Shown one piece after another: positions 54,732 through 64,000 of a stretch of 64,000 nt of DNA. How positions within the stretch are numbered: position 1 is the first letter of the stretch; every line of letters begins with the position of its first letter. This DNA is from Psychrobacter sp. UBA3480 (GTDB lineage Bacteria; Pseudomonadota; Gammaproteobacteria; Pseudomonadales; Moraxellaceae): NCBI RefSeq assembly GCF_002377945.1, contig NZ_DFQV01000012.1, forward strand, positions 11,131 to 75,130, written 5' to 3'. A program made the translations under genes and the position numbers. The notes beneath the pieces are model-generated. The model was given only the letters and a program-made list of their open reading frames with translations, made no database searches and was not told the origin of the DNA.

Positions 54732-55921
54732 TGTCTGCACAATCAAATAATACACACTCAAAAGCTACATCAACGATCACTCCGGCATCACAAAGTTTTT
54801 GGACCAGCTTTATTCAAACGTTCAAAGACGTCTTTGGGGACAAAGGCGTACTTTTGATGTTGATTATTGCCCCTATTATCTATGGGTTTTTCTATCCTTG
54901 GCCTTACTCGTCTGAGGTGGTCAATCATGTGCCAGTAGGTATCATTGATCATGACAACAGCAACTTATCGCGTACTCTCGTACGCTATGCGAGTGCTAGC
55001 CCATATTTAGACACTGAACGATTTATCAATGAGCAGGCTGCCAAAGAAGCCATATGGTCAGATCAAATTGCAGGCTATATGGTGATTCCAACTGGTCTTG
55101 AAGAACAAGTTCAGTCCGGAGAGCAAGCACACGTCAGTGTACTGGGTAACGGCGGTTATTTTATTTTAAATAAAAACGTCCAATTGGGTTTCTCTCAAGC
55201 AGTAGGTACGGTATCCGCAGGCATCAAGGTAAAGAAAAGTATTGCGAAAGGCGCTTATGCATCTACCGCAGCGCAGAACACGCAAGCTGTACCGCTACGG
55301 ATTATGCCACTATATAACCAAACTGAGGGCTATGGTGCTTATGTCGTACCTGCTGTCTCTGTTATTATTTTACAGCAGACACTTTTGATGGCGACTGCGA
55401 TGCTGATTGGTACATGGTATGAGCAGCGCCGTCACAGTACGAGTGTACGTGGCTGGTTAGGACGTATTGGGGCTTTGAGCTCACTTAGTTTTATCGTTGG
55501 CTGCTTTTATTATGGTTGGGCGTTTGAGTTACATCATTATCCACGCGGACAAAACATGCTTGGTACGCTGCTGTTTTTGGCACTGTTTTGTCCGACAGTC
55601 GCAACGCTCGGCTGCGTGCTTGGATTATGGTTCCGGCAACGTGAGCGCAGTATGCAGATATTAATTTTTATCTCCTTACCGATATTTTTCTTAAGCGGCT
55701 ACCCATGGCCAGCTGACCAATTGCCTCAAGTATTGCAAGTAATACGTTGGCTGGTACCGACTACGCCTGCAATCAATACCTCTGTGCAGCTTAATCAAAT
55801 GGGTGCCAGTATCTCTCAAGTCGCTATAGGATTTTATGCGTTGGCTGGCTTATGGTTGCTCTATTTTGTTTTATTGCTATTTTTACGCAAGCGTATTCCA
55901 CAGCGAAAAGCCTACTTGTAA
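54731..55921 (+). CDS. ABC-2-type transporter permease (second of two)
   Basis: Permease paralogous to the preceding one, 396 aa, with the same plan: N-terminal helix near residue 40, a periplasmic domain beginning VPVGIIDHDNSNLSRTLVRY, and C-terminal helices ending LLYFVLLLFLRKR. The start is the ATG that overlaps the stop of the previous gene (TAATG) and has GGGGAG upstream; an in-frame TTG five codons earlier is less likely. It is the last gene of the export set and ends at a bidirectional terminator. Confidence 0.88.
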   Translation: MSAQSNNTHSKATSTITPASQSFWTSFIQTFKDVFGDKGVLLMLIIAPIIYGFFYPWPYSSEVVNHVPVGIIDHDNSNLSRTLVRYASASPYLDTERFINEQAAKEAIWSDQIAGYMVIPTGLEEQVQSGEQAHVSVLGNGGYFILNKNVQLGFSQAVGTVSAGIKVKKSIAKGAYASTAAQNTQAVPLRIMPLYNQTEGYGAYVVPAVSVIILQQTLLMATAMLIGTWYEQRRHSTSVRGWLGRIGALSSLSFIVGCFYYGWAFELHHYPRGQNMLGTLLFLALFCPTVATLGCVLGLWFRQRERSMQILIFISLPIFFLSGYPWPADQLPQVLQVIRWLVPTTPAINTSVQLNQMGASISQVAIGFYALAGLWLLYFVLLLFLRKRIPQRKAYL

Positions 55922-55950
55922 ATCCTCAAATTAATGAAACCTATGAGCAT

Positions 55951-55999
55951 AAAAAAAGCGCCTGCACTATTAATAATATAGTAGCAGGCGCTTTTTTAT
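55951..55999. terminator. Bidirectional rho-independent terminator
   Basis: AAAAAAGCGCCTGC pairs with GCAGGCGCTTTTTT; the stem extends inward through ACTAT/ATAGT around one bulged A. It separates the export set from the convergent sthA gene. Confidence 0.93.
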
Positions 56000-56023
56000 T
56001 TATACGCTATTAATAGCGGTGGT

Positions 56024-57673
56024 TTAAAACACACGGTTCAAACCATTCAATGCCGCCACACGATATGCTTCTGCCATCGTTGGATAGTTGAAAGTCGTAT
56101 TTACAAAGTACTCAAGCGTATTGTTGCTCTTACACTTCATCACTGCTTGACCAATATGAATAATTTCTGAAGCGTGATTACCATAGCAATGGATGCCTAG
56201 AATTTCTAAGGTATCACGATGGAACAATATCTTTAATACGCCCGAACGTTCACCGATGATTTGGGCACGTGCCAGATGTTTAAAGAATGCCTGACCCACT
56301 TCATATGGGACTTTTTCATCCGTGAGCTCTTGCTCTGTCTTACCGATACAAGAGATTTCAGGAATCGTATAGATACCAGTCGGTACACTAGATACTGGCT
56401 CAGCATCACTATCACCAACCATAAAGGCAGCGGCACAGCGACCTTGGTCATAGGCAGCAGAAGCTAGTGATGGCCAACCGATTACGTCACCAGCAGCATA
56501 GATATTGTCGACGTCCGTACAGTAAGTGTCATCTACTTTTAACTGACCACGGCCATTTGCTTTTAGCCCAATGGCTTCTAAATTCAGGCCTTCTGTATTA
56601 CCTGAGCGACCATTTGACCAAAGAATGGCATCAGATTTGATGCGCTTGCCACTCTTTAAGTGTAAGACCACATAGTCATCATGAGTCTCAAGATGATCAA
56701 TCTCTTCGTTACTACGGATAAGCACACCGAACTGTCTAAAGTCATGCGCGATGGCATCACTGATTTCGCTGTCTAAGTAGTTAAGCAACTGATCTTGGTT
56801 ATTGATTAGATCAACTTTGTAGCCAAGACCAGTAAAGATAGACGCATACTCACAACCAATTACCCCTGCACCATAAATGATGATTTTTTTAACCACATAA
56901 TCCATTTGCAAGATTTTGTCAGAGTCAAAAACGCGTGGATGGTTAAAGTCTAAAATCTCAGGACGGTAAGGACGACTACCTACAGTGATGATGGCTTTAT
57001 TGAAAGTGATGGTTTCATAAACATTTTCATCGACTTCAATACGTAGCGTATGAGCGTCAATGAAACTTGCCCAACCTTGGATGACTTCAATACGGTTGCG
57101 CTCATAAAAACGTGTGTGGGTACTGACTTGACGACGGATAACTTGACGCGCCTTGGCCAGTACTTCATTTAGCGGTACTTGCTTATATTCCATCGCCTTG
57201 GTAAACATTGGATCGCGGCGGAAGTTAATCAAGTTAAATACAGATTGGCGCAATGCTTTACTTGGAATCGTACCGACGTGAGTAGAGTTACCGCCTACTT
57301 GATCACGTGGATCGACAACGACCACTCTTTTACCAGACTTGGTCAGCTTCATGGCAGCGGCTTCACCGGCAGGACCCGCCCCTAAAACAACTGCGTCGTA
57401 CTCATATTCATGATCGTCACTTTTTAGACGACGAGAGTCTTTGGTAAAGCCAGACTTAATATCGATTCGTGTGTCATCAAGCGGATTCACTAAGTCAGGA
57501 TGATGCATAACATCATCAGTCACTTGCTCATGAGTCTGCTCTATCTTTTCTTTTTTGTTCTTACCTTCGGTATGTTCAGGGCTTGGCACGTGTCCGCTAG
57601 ATTTATTTGATACTTCGGTATGAATATCTTTACCAGTATCGTTGGTCTCGTCGCTTGCACTTTTACTTACCAT
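56024..57673 (-). CDS. sthA: Soluble pyridine nucleotide transhydrogenase
   Basis: Flavoprotein that transfers hydride between NADPH and NAD+ (reoxidising NADPH) in the cytosol. The FAD motif GAGPAG is at 98-103 and the NAD(P) motif [10 protein letters not shown] near 270. In the redox-centre position the sequence is [13 protein letters not shown], where both Cys of the disulfide oxidoreductase family are absent; E. coli SthA has lost one. This marks a transhydrogenase, not a dihydrolipoamide or mercury reductase. Residues 1-88 are an unusual charged extension rich in Lys, Asp, Glu, His and Thr, accounting for the length (549 aa against 466). AGAGGACA precedes the ATG, so the extension is translated. 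Confidence 0.9.
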   Translation of the reverse strand: MVSKSASDETNDTGKDIHTEVSNKSSGHVPSPEHTEGKNKKEKIEQTHEQVTDDVMHHPDLVNPLDDTRIDIKSGFTKDSRRLKSDDHEYEYDAVVLGAGPAGEAAAMKLTKSGKRVVVVDPRDQVGGNSTHVGTIPSKALRQSVFNLINFRRDPMFTKAMEYKQVPLNEVLAKARQVIRRQVSTHTRFYERNRIEVIQGWASFIDAHTLRIEVDENVYETITFNKAIITVGSRPYRPEILDFNHPRVFDSDKILQMDYVVKKIIIYGAGVIGCEYASIFTGLGYKVDLINNQDQLLNYLDSEISDAIAHDFRQFGVLIRSNEEIDHLETHDDYVVLHLKSGKRIKSDAILWSNGRSGNTEGLNLEAIGLKANGRGQLKVDDTYCTDVDNIYAAGDVIGWPSLASAAYDQGRCAAAFMVGDSDAEPVSSVPTGIYTIPEISCIGKTEQELTDEKVPYEVGQAFFKHLARAQIIGERSGVLKILFHRDTLEILGIHCYGNHASEIIHIGQAVMKCKSNNTLEYFVNTTFNYPTMAEAYRVAALNGLNRVF

Positions 57674-57773
57674 AATGTCCTCTTTATATTTATTTATCGA
57701 GTAAATGTTTGAGATATAAATGAATCAATATGTAGATGAGTTTGTATCATGTAGATAAATGAATACCGCCCTA

Positions 57774-58175
57774 CTAAGGCATGCCCACCATACGTTGTGA
57801 CAGTATGTTTTGCAATGTCCAGTGACCAGTGGCACTCTGTTGCCCTTCATCAATCTGCGGGCGGGCGCTAATAATGTACTCTGTACCAAGGGTTGGTTTG
57901 AAATCGTCGATCCAGTCATAAGGAATCTGGAATACGCTACCGTCTTTAGACTTAGCAAGTAGGCATTGCATTGGCAATTCTGAAGCACAAGCAACACGGT
58001 TTGGCATAACGGTCAGTGTCTGTGCTTCTCCCAATACGATACTTGGAATATAGCGCGGCTCAGGTACTGGATCCTTTGCAAATGGTGATGTTTGACAAGC
58101 ACTCAGTAAAGTCGCTGCACTGATTAAACCTGCCAGCAACAATGATGGCTTTATAGATTGATAGGCTGAAATCAT
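57774..58175 (-). CDS. Predicted lipoprotein, DUF4377-like
   Basis: Protein of 133 aa with a lipoprotein signal: hydrophobic segment SLLLAGLISAATLLSAC with the lipobox LSAC (acylated Cys at about residue 27). The next residues are Gln-Thr, so outer-membrane sorting is expected. The mature domain has the pattern of DUF4377: VACASELPMQCLLAK, then IPYDWIDDFKPTLGTEYII. The function is unknown. GAGAAT precedes the ATG. It lies between sthA and ppsR, all on the minus strand, with gaps of 100 and 129 bp. Confidence 0.78.
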   Translation of the reverse strand: MISAYQSIKPSLLLAGLISAATLLSACQTSPFAKDPVPEPRYIPSIVLGEAQTLTVMPNRVACASELPMQCLLAKSKDGSVFQIPYDWIDDFKPTLGTEYIISARPQIDEGQQSATGHWTLQNILSQRMVGMP

Positions 58176-58304
58176 AATATTCTCTATATGATAATTATCT
58201 AGGATGAAATGATGTATGTTTATTAGTGTTTTTCGCGCATTTATTAAAGCTGCCTGAACACTTATTGATACCGATTGAACAGATACTGTTTAAGCTGACA
58301 TTCA

Positions 58305-59201
58305 TTATCCAATACGGCGTTTGAGACCTGTCATCTGCAAAATACGTGTGGCAATTTCTTCAACAGACATCTCTGATACATCTAAGCTTGGGATACCGTG
58401 CGTGATATAAATACCCTGAATCGCGCGCTGCTCTTGCTGGCATTGCTGATAGCTAGAATAACGGCTGCCTGCACGGCGCTCTTGACGGATTTTTACCAAG
58501 CGATCAGTATCGATGAGCAAACCAAACAGCTTGTCTTTGTGCTCACGTAATGCTTTCGGCAACTGATTGTCGTACAAATCATCTTCAGTCAAAGGATAGT
58601 TAGCCGCTCGAATACCGAATTGTAATGCTAAGTATAAAGAAGTCGGCGTCTTACCAGAGCGCGACACACCTACCAAAATAATATCGGCGGCATTATAGTG
58701 ACGAGTACGCGCGCCATCGTCATTGTCTAAAGCAAAATGCACTGCGTCGATCCGCTCTTTATAAGTTTCGGAATCGACATCATCATGTGCATGCCCTGAA
58801 TGACCATCTGGCTCCACACCAGTCTCCTCTGCAACACGGCCAATCAGCCCTTCATACATATCCAAGTTACAGCTATGTGCTGAGTTAATTTTTTCACGAA
58901 TCTCAGGATTGACGATCGTATCGAAAACCAATGGCAACGACCCATCGCGCTGATACGCCATATTGATTTGTTCAACCGCATCTTCCGCACGCTCTAAGCT
59001 ATCGACGTATGGCAATACTCTTGTTTCAAAAGGAACCGAGGCAAACTGACTCAAAATAGCGCGTCCAAGTGTCTCAGCCGTAATCGCTGTGCCATCTGAG
59101 ATAAAAAACGCCGTTCTAATGGCTTGTGAGCTGTCCAAGTTTAGCGCATGGCGATTTTGGATAGTGGACTTAACTTGTTCAGATGGATTGCTTGAGTACA
59201 T
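58305..59201 (-). CDS. ppsR: Phosphoenolpyruvate synthase regulatory protein (kinase/pyrophosphorylase)
   Basis: DUF299-family bifunctional enzyme that inactivates PEP synthase by ADP-dependent phosphorylation and reactivates it by phosphate-dependent removal. The P-loop is GVSRSGKTPTSLYLA near residue 178, and the N-terminal FFISDGTAITAETLG is conserved. Length of 298 aa is normal (about 275) plus a short N-terminal tail. GAGGTG precedes the ATG. It is divergent from ppsA across 652 bp, the standard arrangement of enzyme and regulator. Confidence 0.93.
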   Translation of the reverse strand: MYSSNPSEQVKSTIQNRHALNLDSSQAIRTAFFISDGTAITAETLGRAILSQFASVPFETRVLPYVDSLERAEDAVEQINMAYQRDGSLPLVFDTIVNPEIREKINSAHSCNLDMYEGLIGRVAEETGVEPDGHSGHAHDDVDSETYKERIDAVHFALDNDDGARTRHYNAADIILVGVSRSGKTPTSLYLALQFGIRAANYPLTEDDLYDNQLPKALREHKDKLFGLLIDTDRLVKIRQERRAGSRYSSYQQCQQEQRAIQGIYITHGIPSLDVSEMSVEEIATRILQMTGLKRRIG

Positions 59202-59853
59202 ATCGTTGACACCTCGGTTGAAAACTCAATAGTGACCTTCATTTAGTTTTTGGTATAAATCTTATTAATAATTCAGACTTAGCAAACGTTTAGCAGTTAT
59301 TGACTATTAATAGCGTGAATTTTACTCGGCTTTTTATAGTTGCCTTTATAACTCGTATAACTAGGCTTTTTTAGCACCTATACCGCACATTTATCATGCA
59401 ATGTGCATCAACTATCTATGCGCTACATTATACGCATATTAGCCTCTTAATAGAAATCAATGTTACAGGCGTACACTTAGCACCAACATTGTTTTTCATC
59501 TTGTTGTCATAGTTAATCCACCTCTCATTAAGGTATTTTTTTATGGCACCTTCTATATAGGAACATAAAATTGAAACATAAGTTATGGAAATACTCTAAA
59601 TATGGCTTATTTGAATACGTCTATTTTATGCAGTAATTAGCTTTTGCAAACGCATAACATCGCCACTAACGATGATATTTTTCATCCGAGTAAATACGAA
59701 ACCCGGTAGGACTGGCCCTAATTTATGTAGCAAACCCCACAATTTGTATATTTTTAACAAGTTTTTTGGTGAAAACCCTCGAAATTGTCCTAATATGGCG
59801 GTATAATTCACCGTTATAATCTTTACTAAATAACCTTATTTTCTGGAGTTATC
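59202..59853. other. 652-bp divergent region between ppsR and ppsA
   Basis: AT-rich control region for the divergent pair. TATAAT occurs at 59802-59807 and 59815-59820, within 55 bases of the ppsA ATG, but no convincing upstream box pairs with either. A 61-codon frame at 59626-59811 (minus) has no support. No RNA gene was recognised. Confidence 0.5.
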
Positions 59854-62238
59854 ATGGCAGCGCAATCTACAGCACTTGTAATCAATCTTGATCAGCTAGG
59901 AAAAGACGACATCGAAATGGTTGGTGGTAAGAACGCTTCGCTTGGCGAAATGATCAGCCATCTTTCTGATTTAGGCGTTAGTGTTCCAGGCGGCTTTGCC
60001 ACCACTTCAAATGCATTCAACCGCTTTTTGACTGAAACCGGCTTGCTTGACAAAATCAACAGCGAGCTAAAGACACTAGACGTAAATGATGTTAATAAGC
60101 TTGCGGCTACTGGTAAAAAGATTCGTACTTGGATTATTGAACAAGAACTGCCAAAAGATCTTGAGCAAGAAGTACGTCAATCATTTGAAACCATGAGCGG
60201 TGGCGAAGACATCGCTGTTGCTGTACGTTCTTCTGCCACTGCTGAAGATTTACCAGATGCGTCATTTGCCGGTCAACAAGAAACCTTTTTGAACATTCGC
60301 GGTATTGATAACGTCCTAATTGCTATTAAAGAAGTATTTGCCTCTCTATATAACGACCGTGCAATCTCTTACCGTGTACACAAAGGTTTTGAGCACGAAG
60401 GTGTTGCACTATCTGCTGCCGTACAGCGTATGGTACGTTCAGAGACTGGTGCTGCTGGTGTTATGTTCACGCTAGATACTGAAAGTGGCTTTGATCAAGT
60501 AGTATTCATCACGTCAAGCTATGGCCTAGGTGAAATGGTTGTACAGGGTGCAGTTAACCCAGATGAGTTCTACATCTCTAAGAAATTGCTAGCCAACGGT
60601 AAGCCATCAGTTATCCGCCGCAACCTAGGTAGCAAGCATAAGAAAATGGTTTATGGTGATGAAGGCAGCACGGCTAAATCAGTTAAAACTGTCGACGTTG
60701 AAAAACAAGATCGCATGCAGTTCTCTTTATCTACTGAAGAGCTAACCTCACTTGCCAAGCAAGCGGTAACGATTGAACAGCATTATGGCCAAGCGATGGA
60801 TATCGAGTGGGCAAAAGATGGCGATACTAACGAAATCTTTATCGTTCAAGCACGTCCTGAGACTGTTAAGAGCCGTCAAGACAGCAACGTAATGGAACGT
60901 TATGTCATCGACACGACTGGCGCAAAAGTATTGTGTGAAGGTCGTTCAATCGGTCAGCGTATCGGTTCAGGTAAAGTGCGTATCGTTAGTAACCTAAACG
61001 AGATGGACAAAGTAGAAGAAGGCGATGTATTAGTATCAGACATGACTGATCCGGATTGGGAACCAGTTATGAAGCGCGCTTCTGCTATCATCACTAACCG
61101 TGGTGGTCGTACCTGTCACGCTGCGATTATCGCGCGTGAGCTAGGTGTGCCAGCTATCGTTGGTTGTGGTAACGCAACTGAGCTATTGGTTGATGGTCAA
61201 GACGTAACTGCTTCTTGTGCTGAAGGCGACACTGGTTTCATCTACGAAAGCCAGATTGATTTTGAAGTACAGACTAACTCTGTTGAATCTATGCCAGAGC
61301 TAGCATTCAAAGTGATGATGAACGTTGGTAACCCAGATCGCGCATTCTCATTTACCCAAATGCCAAACGAAGGTATCGGTCTTGCACGTCTAGAGTTCAT
61401 CATCAACCGTATGATTGGTGTGCATCCAAAAGCATTGCTAAACATGAACAGCTTGCCACGTGAAATTGCGCAAGCAATCCAAGAGCGTATCGCAGGCTAT
61501 GCGTCACCTGTTGACTTCTATGTTGATAAATTGGTTGAAGGTATCTCAACGCTAGCTGTTGCCTTCATGGATCAGCCCGTTATCGTTCGTATGTCAGATT
61601 TCAAATCAAACGAATACGCTAACCTGCTTGGTGGTAAGTTATACGAGCCATCAGAAGAGAACCCAATGCTTGGTTTCCGCGGTGCTAGCCGTTATGTGTC
61701 TGATAACTTCCGTGACTGTTTTGAGCTTGAGTGTAAAGCACTAAAACGTGTACGTGATGACATGGGCTTGACCAACGTTGAGATCATGATTCCATTCGTA
61801 CGTACTGTCGGCGAAGCCAAAGAAGTCATCGAGTTACTTGAGAAAAACGGTCTAAAACGTGGCGAAAATGGTCTACGCGTCATCATGATGTGTGAGCTAC
61901 CAACCAACGCCCTATTGGCAGAAGAGTTCCTAGAGCATTTCGATGGTTTCTCAATCGGTTCTAACGATTTGACTCAGTTAACGCTTGGTCTTGACCGTGA
62001 CTCAGGTATCGTCTCTCATCTATTTGATGAGCGTGATCCTGCTGTTAAGAAACTATTATCTATGGCTATCGAAGCTTGCCGCAAAGCTGGTAAGTATGTC
62101 GGTATCTGTGGTCAAGGTCCATCAGACCATCCAGATCTAGCATTCTGGCTAATGGAGCAAGGTATCAGCTCAGTGTCATTAAACCCTGACTCAGTACTAG
62201 ATACTTGGTTCTTCTTAGCTGGTGAAGAAGCGAAGTAA
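59854..62238 (+). CDS. ppsA: Phosphoenolpyruvate synthase
   Basis: Makes PEP from pyruvate and ATP for gluconeogenesis in the cytosol. The phosphohistidine is H422 in [15 protein letters not shown] (H421 in E. coli PpsA). The N-terminal ATP-grasp starts [13 protein letters not shown], and the C-terminal PEP-binding barrel contains [16 protein letters not shown] with the catalytic Cys. The length of 794 aa is typical. GGAG lies before the ATG. Threonine 420 in the RTCH segment is the residue expected to be phosphorylated by PpsR. No gene overlaps; a large inverted repeat lies 53 bp downstream. Confidence 0.96.
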   Translation: MAAQSTALVINLDQLGKDDIEMVGGKNASLGEMISHLSDLGVSVPGGFATTSNAFNRFLTETGLLDKINSELKTLDVNDVNKLAATGKKIRTWIIEQELPKDLEQEVRQSFETMSGGEDIAVAVRSSATAEDLPDASFAGQQETFLNIRGIDNVLIAIKEVFASLYNDRAISYRVHKGFEHEGVALSAAVQRMVRSETGAAGVMFTLDTESGFDQVVFITSSYGLGEMVVQGAVNPDEFYISKKLLANGKPSVIRRNLGSKHKKMVYGDEGSTAKSVKTVDVEKQDRMQFSLSTEELTSLAKQAVTIEQHYGQAMDIEWAKDGDTNEIFIVQARPETVKSRQDSNVMERYVIDTTGAKVLCEGRSIGQRIGSGKVRIVSNLNEMDKVEEGDVLVSDMTDPDWEPVMKRASAIITNRGGRTCHAAIIARELGVPAIVGCGNATELLVDGQDVTASCAEGDTGFIYESQIDFEVQTNSVESMPELAFKVMMNVGNPDRAFSFTQMPNEGIGLARLEFIINRMIGVHPKALLNMNSLPREIAQAIQERIAGYASPVDFYVDKLVEGISTLAVAFMDQPVIVRMSDFKSNEYANLLGGKLYEPSEENPMLGFRGASRYVSDNFRDCFELECKALKRVRDDMGLTNVEIMIPFVRTVGEAKEVIELLEKNGLKRGENGLRVIMMCELPTNALLAEEFLEHFDGFSIGSNDLTQLTLGLDRDSGIVSHLFDERDPAVKKLLSMAIEACRKAGKYVGICGQGPSDHPDLAFWLMEQGISSVSLNPDSVLDTWFFLAGEEAK

Positions 62239-62290
62239 ACCGCTACGTTTAGTCACAGCGGTCATTCACACAGTCATTAAAGATACCACT

Positions 62291-62327
62291 ATTAGGGTCT
62301 ATTTGATTTTTTCAAATAGACCCTAAT
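62291..62327. repeat. Perfect 16-bp inverted repeat after ppsA, possible terminator
   Basis: ATTAGGGTCTATTTGA (62291-62306) and TCAAATAGACCCTAAT (62312-62327) are exact reverse complements around five T. No T-run follows on the plus strand. The left arm core TATTAGGGTCTATT recurs at 18901-18914 beside parA. Confidence 0.7.
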
Positions 62328-62352
62328 ATAATGTCCTAAGACATGACTAACT

Positions 62353-63333
62353 ATGCAGGCAATTATGCAGATTTTCCTTGCTCGAAATAACGTACAAGCT
62401 GGCCCATATCAGTTGGAGCAGCTGAATATCATGCTGGCATCTGGTGAAGTATTGCTTGATGATCTGATGTGGCATGAAGGCTTAGCTCAGTGGCAGCGCG
62501 TAGGTGATCTTACCAATAACCAAATGGTTTATCGCCCGACCGGTGCTAATACGCCTGAAGTAAACGACTCTATCATCAATAACGTGACCGTCTTCCCTGA
62601 AGATACCAATAAAGCGAAAGATGATAAGTCAGTATCGTTAGATAGATTATATGGCAAGCCTGAACGTCCTAAAAACGTGAAAGCCGACATGACGACCAAT
62701 CGTCATCAAACGCCGCACAACAATGTCTCATTAAACAAGTCTACTCTCAGAAAGGCTGTTGCAGACAATGATAAAGTCGTCGGCAACGTGGTACTTGCGC
62801 CAATCATGTCACGCGTATTGGCGACTGCATTAAATGGCCTACTTTATATATTGGCCATACTGCCGCTAGTAATGGCATTGACTAAGATGGATGTGGACTA
62901 TACCAAGTTCCAAAACATTCAAGATATGGACGCCGCCTATCAATACTCAATGACGCTGATGGAAAGCCTTCCTAGTAGCACATTGATGATGTCACAGGTG
63001 ATGGTCTTTGGTCTATTTGCCTTACAATTGGTATTTATCACCATGCGTGGTCAATCACTAGGCAAGCTAATCACTGGTATTCGTGTCGTGGATCAAACCA
63101 CGCATCGCCTACCTTCATTTATTAAGCTTATTGGTACACGTACGTTACTGTTATTTATTATCTATAACCTACTGTTTTCGTTTACCAGCTTTTTAGGCTT
63201 TGTGATTATCGCTATTCATTATTACATGGCATCTAAAAGCCCTGAAAATATTGGTTGGCATGACAAACTTGCCAAAACCTTAGTGGTAAAAGCAGACAGT
63301 AGCCAATTGGTAAAAAAATCAAAATCTGAATAA
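62353..63333 (+). CDS. GYF_2 (DUF4339)-RDD membrane protein
   Basis: Inner-membrane protein of 326 aa. The N-terminal GYF_2-like domain (about 5-55) is recognisable from IFLARNNVQAGPYQLEQL and LMWHEGLAQWQRV. A polar linker (about 60-145) follows. The RDD domain (about 150-315) has membrane helices and conserved blocks with RGQSLGKLITGIRVVD. RDD proteins may act as ion exchangers or in transport; the function here is unknown. A second start at 62365 (MQIFLARN) is possible, since the domain begins there. It lies between ppsA and rpsF and ends at a strong terminator. Confidence 0.85.
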   Translation: MQAIMQIFLARNNVQAGPYQLEQLNIMLASGEVLLDDLMWHEGLAQWQRVGDLTNNQMVYRPTGANTPEVNDSIINNVTVFPEDTNKAKDDKSVSLDRLYGKPERPKNVKADMTTNRHQTPHNNVSLNKSTLRKAVADNDKVVGNVVLAPIMSRVLATALNGLLYILAILPLVMALTKMDVDYTKFQNIQDMDAAYQYSMTLMESLPSSTLMMSQVMVFGLFALQLVFITMRGQSLGKLITGIRVVDQTTHRLPSFIKLIGTRTLLLFIIYNLLFSFTSFLGFVIIAIHYYMASKSPENIGWHDKLAKTLVVKADSSQLVKKSKSE

Positions 63334-63376
63334 CAGTATTTTGGTTTAGTTATTGGTTTTATAGCTCGTTACACTC

Positions 63377-63406
63377 AAAAAAGCTGCGTACTATCGCGGC
63401 TTTTTT
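63377..63406 (+). terminator. Rho-independent terminator
   Basis: AAAAAAGCTGCG pairs with CGCGGCTTTTTT through one U-G pair; loop TACTAT, then T-run. Confidence 0.88.
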
Positions 63407-63468
63407 ATTTAGCAAAGCTTATTTAGCCTTTATTTATATTTTATTGACAGTAGCTTGGTGATTAACCT

Positions 63469-63497
63469 TTGTGTTAGTTGCCGAGTACTGTTATAAT
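63469..63497 (+). promoter_or_regulatory. Probable sigma-70 promoter of rpsF
   Basis: TTGTGT at 63469-63474, a 17-base spacer, and the perfect TATAAT at 63492-63497. Transcription would begin near 63504, giving a leader of about 120 bases before the rpsF ATG. Confidence 0.6.
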
Positions 63498-63581
63498 ACG
63501 GCGCTTTATAAACTAAGCTTATTCTTGATTGTTTTTTATAAAATATGACCAGAATTGGGCTTACCTTATAAATCTCCTTGC

Positions 63582-63612
63582 TATTAACATAGGGTTAATA
63601 GCTACTAATCCG
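63582..63612 (+). promoter_or_regulatory. Candidate structured leader before rpsF
   Basis: Two mutually exclusive helices are possible: TATTAAC (63582-63588) with GTTAATA (63594-63600), or GGGTTA (63592-63597) with TAATCC (63606-63611). The second ends in CCG just before the ribosome binding site. S6:S18 is known to bind rpsF leaders with a CCG motif in several bacteria. Weak evidence. Confidence 0.3.
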
Positions 63613-63624
63613 TAAGGAGTCATA

Positions 63625-64000
63625 ATGCGACATTACGAACTGGTGTTACTTGTACACCCAGACCAAAGCGACCAAGTGGTCGGCATGGTTGAGCGCTACA
63701 TCAAGTTAGTTCAAGACAACAACGGTGTTATCCATCGTCTAGAAGATTGGGGCCGTCGTCAACTGGCTTATCCAATCAACAAGATTCACAAAGCTCATTA
63801 CGTTCTTTTCAACATTGAAACTGACGGTGAAACTTTAGCTGAACTTGAAGAATTATTCCGTTATAACGACGCGATCATTCGTAGTCTAGTTATGCGCCGT
63901 GACGAAGCTGTCACTGAAGAGTCGCAGTTAGCCAAGAATGCCGATGAAAAACGCGCACGCAAAGCAACTACTCGTCGTCCAGACAATCGTGAAAACGATA
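63625..64000 (+). CDS. rpsF: 30S ribosomal protein S6 (partial, cut by window end)
   Basis: Small-subunit ribosomal protein S6; binds 16S rRNA with S18. The N-terminus [17 protein letters not shown] and the internal block [13 protein letters not shown] are diagnostic. At least 125 codons are present; the ferredoxin-like fold is complete by about residue 95, and a Lys/Arg-rich tail continues to the edge. TAAGGAGT precedes the ATG. In related genomes rpsR and rplI follow, beyond this window. Confidence 0.96.
   Translation, partial: MRHYELVLLVHPDQSDQVVGMVERYIKLVQDNNGVIHRLEDWGRRQLAYPINKIHKAHYVLFNIETDGETLAELEELFRYNDAIIRSLVMRRDEAVTEESQLAKNADEKRARKATTRRPDNREND

Noticed and set aside
59626..59811. 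61-codon minus-strand frame between ppsR and ppsA
   Set aside because: It overlaps the expected ppsA promoter, lacks a binding site and resembles no known small protein.

Overview
The window looks like a chromosomal segment of a Moraxellaceae gammaproteobacterium, most probably Psychrobacter. That call rests on moderate-to-low GC, the exbB-exbD-msbA-lpxK-kdsB block, the holB-pilZ pair, the rsmG-parA-parB group and a two-lipoyl PDH E2. It is an inference from gene content; no database search was possible. No rRNA, tRNA, CRISPR array, insertion sequence or prophage was seen. Nearly all DNA is accounted for by about 45 protein genes, most of them housekeeping.

Layout. 1-3.7 kb: cation/proton antiporter, serine hydrolase, DUF442 phosphatase-like protein. 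3.7-8.4 kb: a hotdog hydratase and a long, two-domain FabG, divergent from a thiolase; this has the same layout as the mycobacterial htdX-fabG4/fadA2 locus. 8.6-9.7 kb: PPK2. 9.8-16.7 kb, minus strand: pilZ, holB, kdsB, lpxK, msbA, exbD, exbB (envelope and LPS assembly). 16.8-19.8 kb: parB, parA, rsmG. 20.2-25.2 kb: LonB-type AAA protease, WYL regulator, TerD-like protein. 25.3-27.6 kb: voltage-gated-type K+ channel, small zinc-ribbon membrane protein, OmpW porin. 27.8-32.4 kb: aceE-aceF.

33-44.3 kb is the most unusual region. Five consecutive plus-strand genes encode exported proteins: a 684-aa prealbumin/DUF11-like protein, a 154-aa DUF11-like protein, a 703-aa DUF11 repeat protein, a 1775-aa protein joining a DUF11/SdrD-B/Ig-like stalk to a predicted C-terminal outer-membrane beta-barrel, and a 258-aa periplasmic or surface protein. 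I read this as a surface-structure locus of unknown function.

44.4-49 kb: TetR regulator, endonuclease/exonuclease/phosphatase-family protein, glycine-zipper protein, glycerol kinase. 49.5-55.9 kb: an efflux/secretion set (TolC, YihY/BrkB, HlyD, two ABC-2 permeases) with no ATPase gene. 56-59.2 kb: transhydrogenase SthA, a DUF4377-like lipoprotein and PpsR, the last divergent from ppsA (59.9-62.2 kb). The window closes with a GYF_2-RDD membrane protein and the start of rpsF.

Several start codons were moved downstream from the longest reading frame because a ribosome binding site or family alignment favours the later start; these are noted in the entries.
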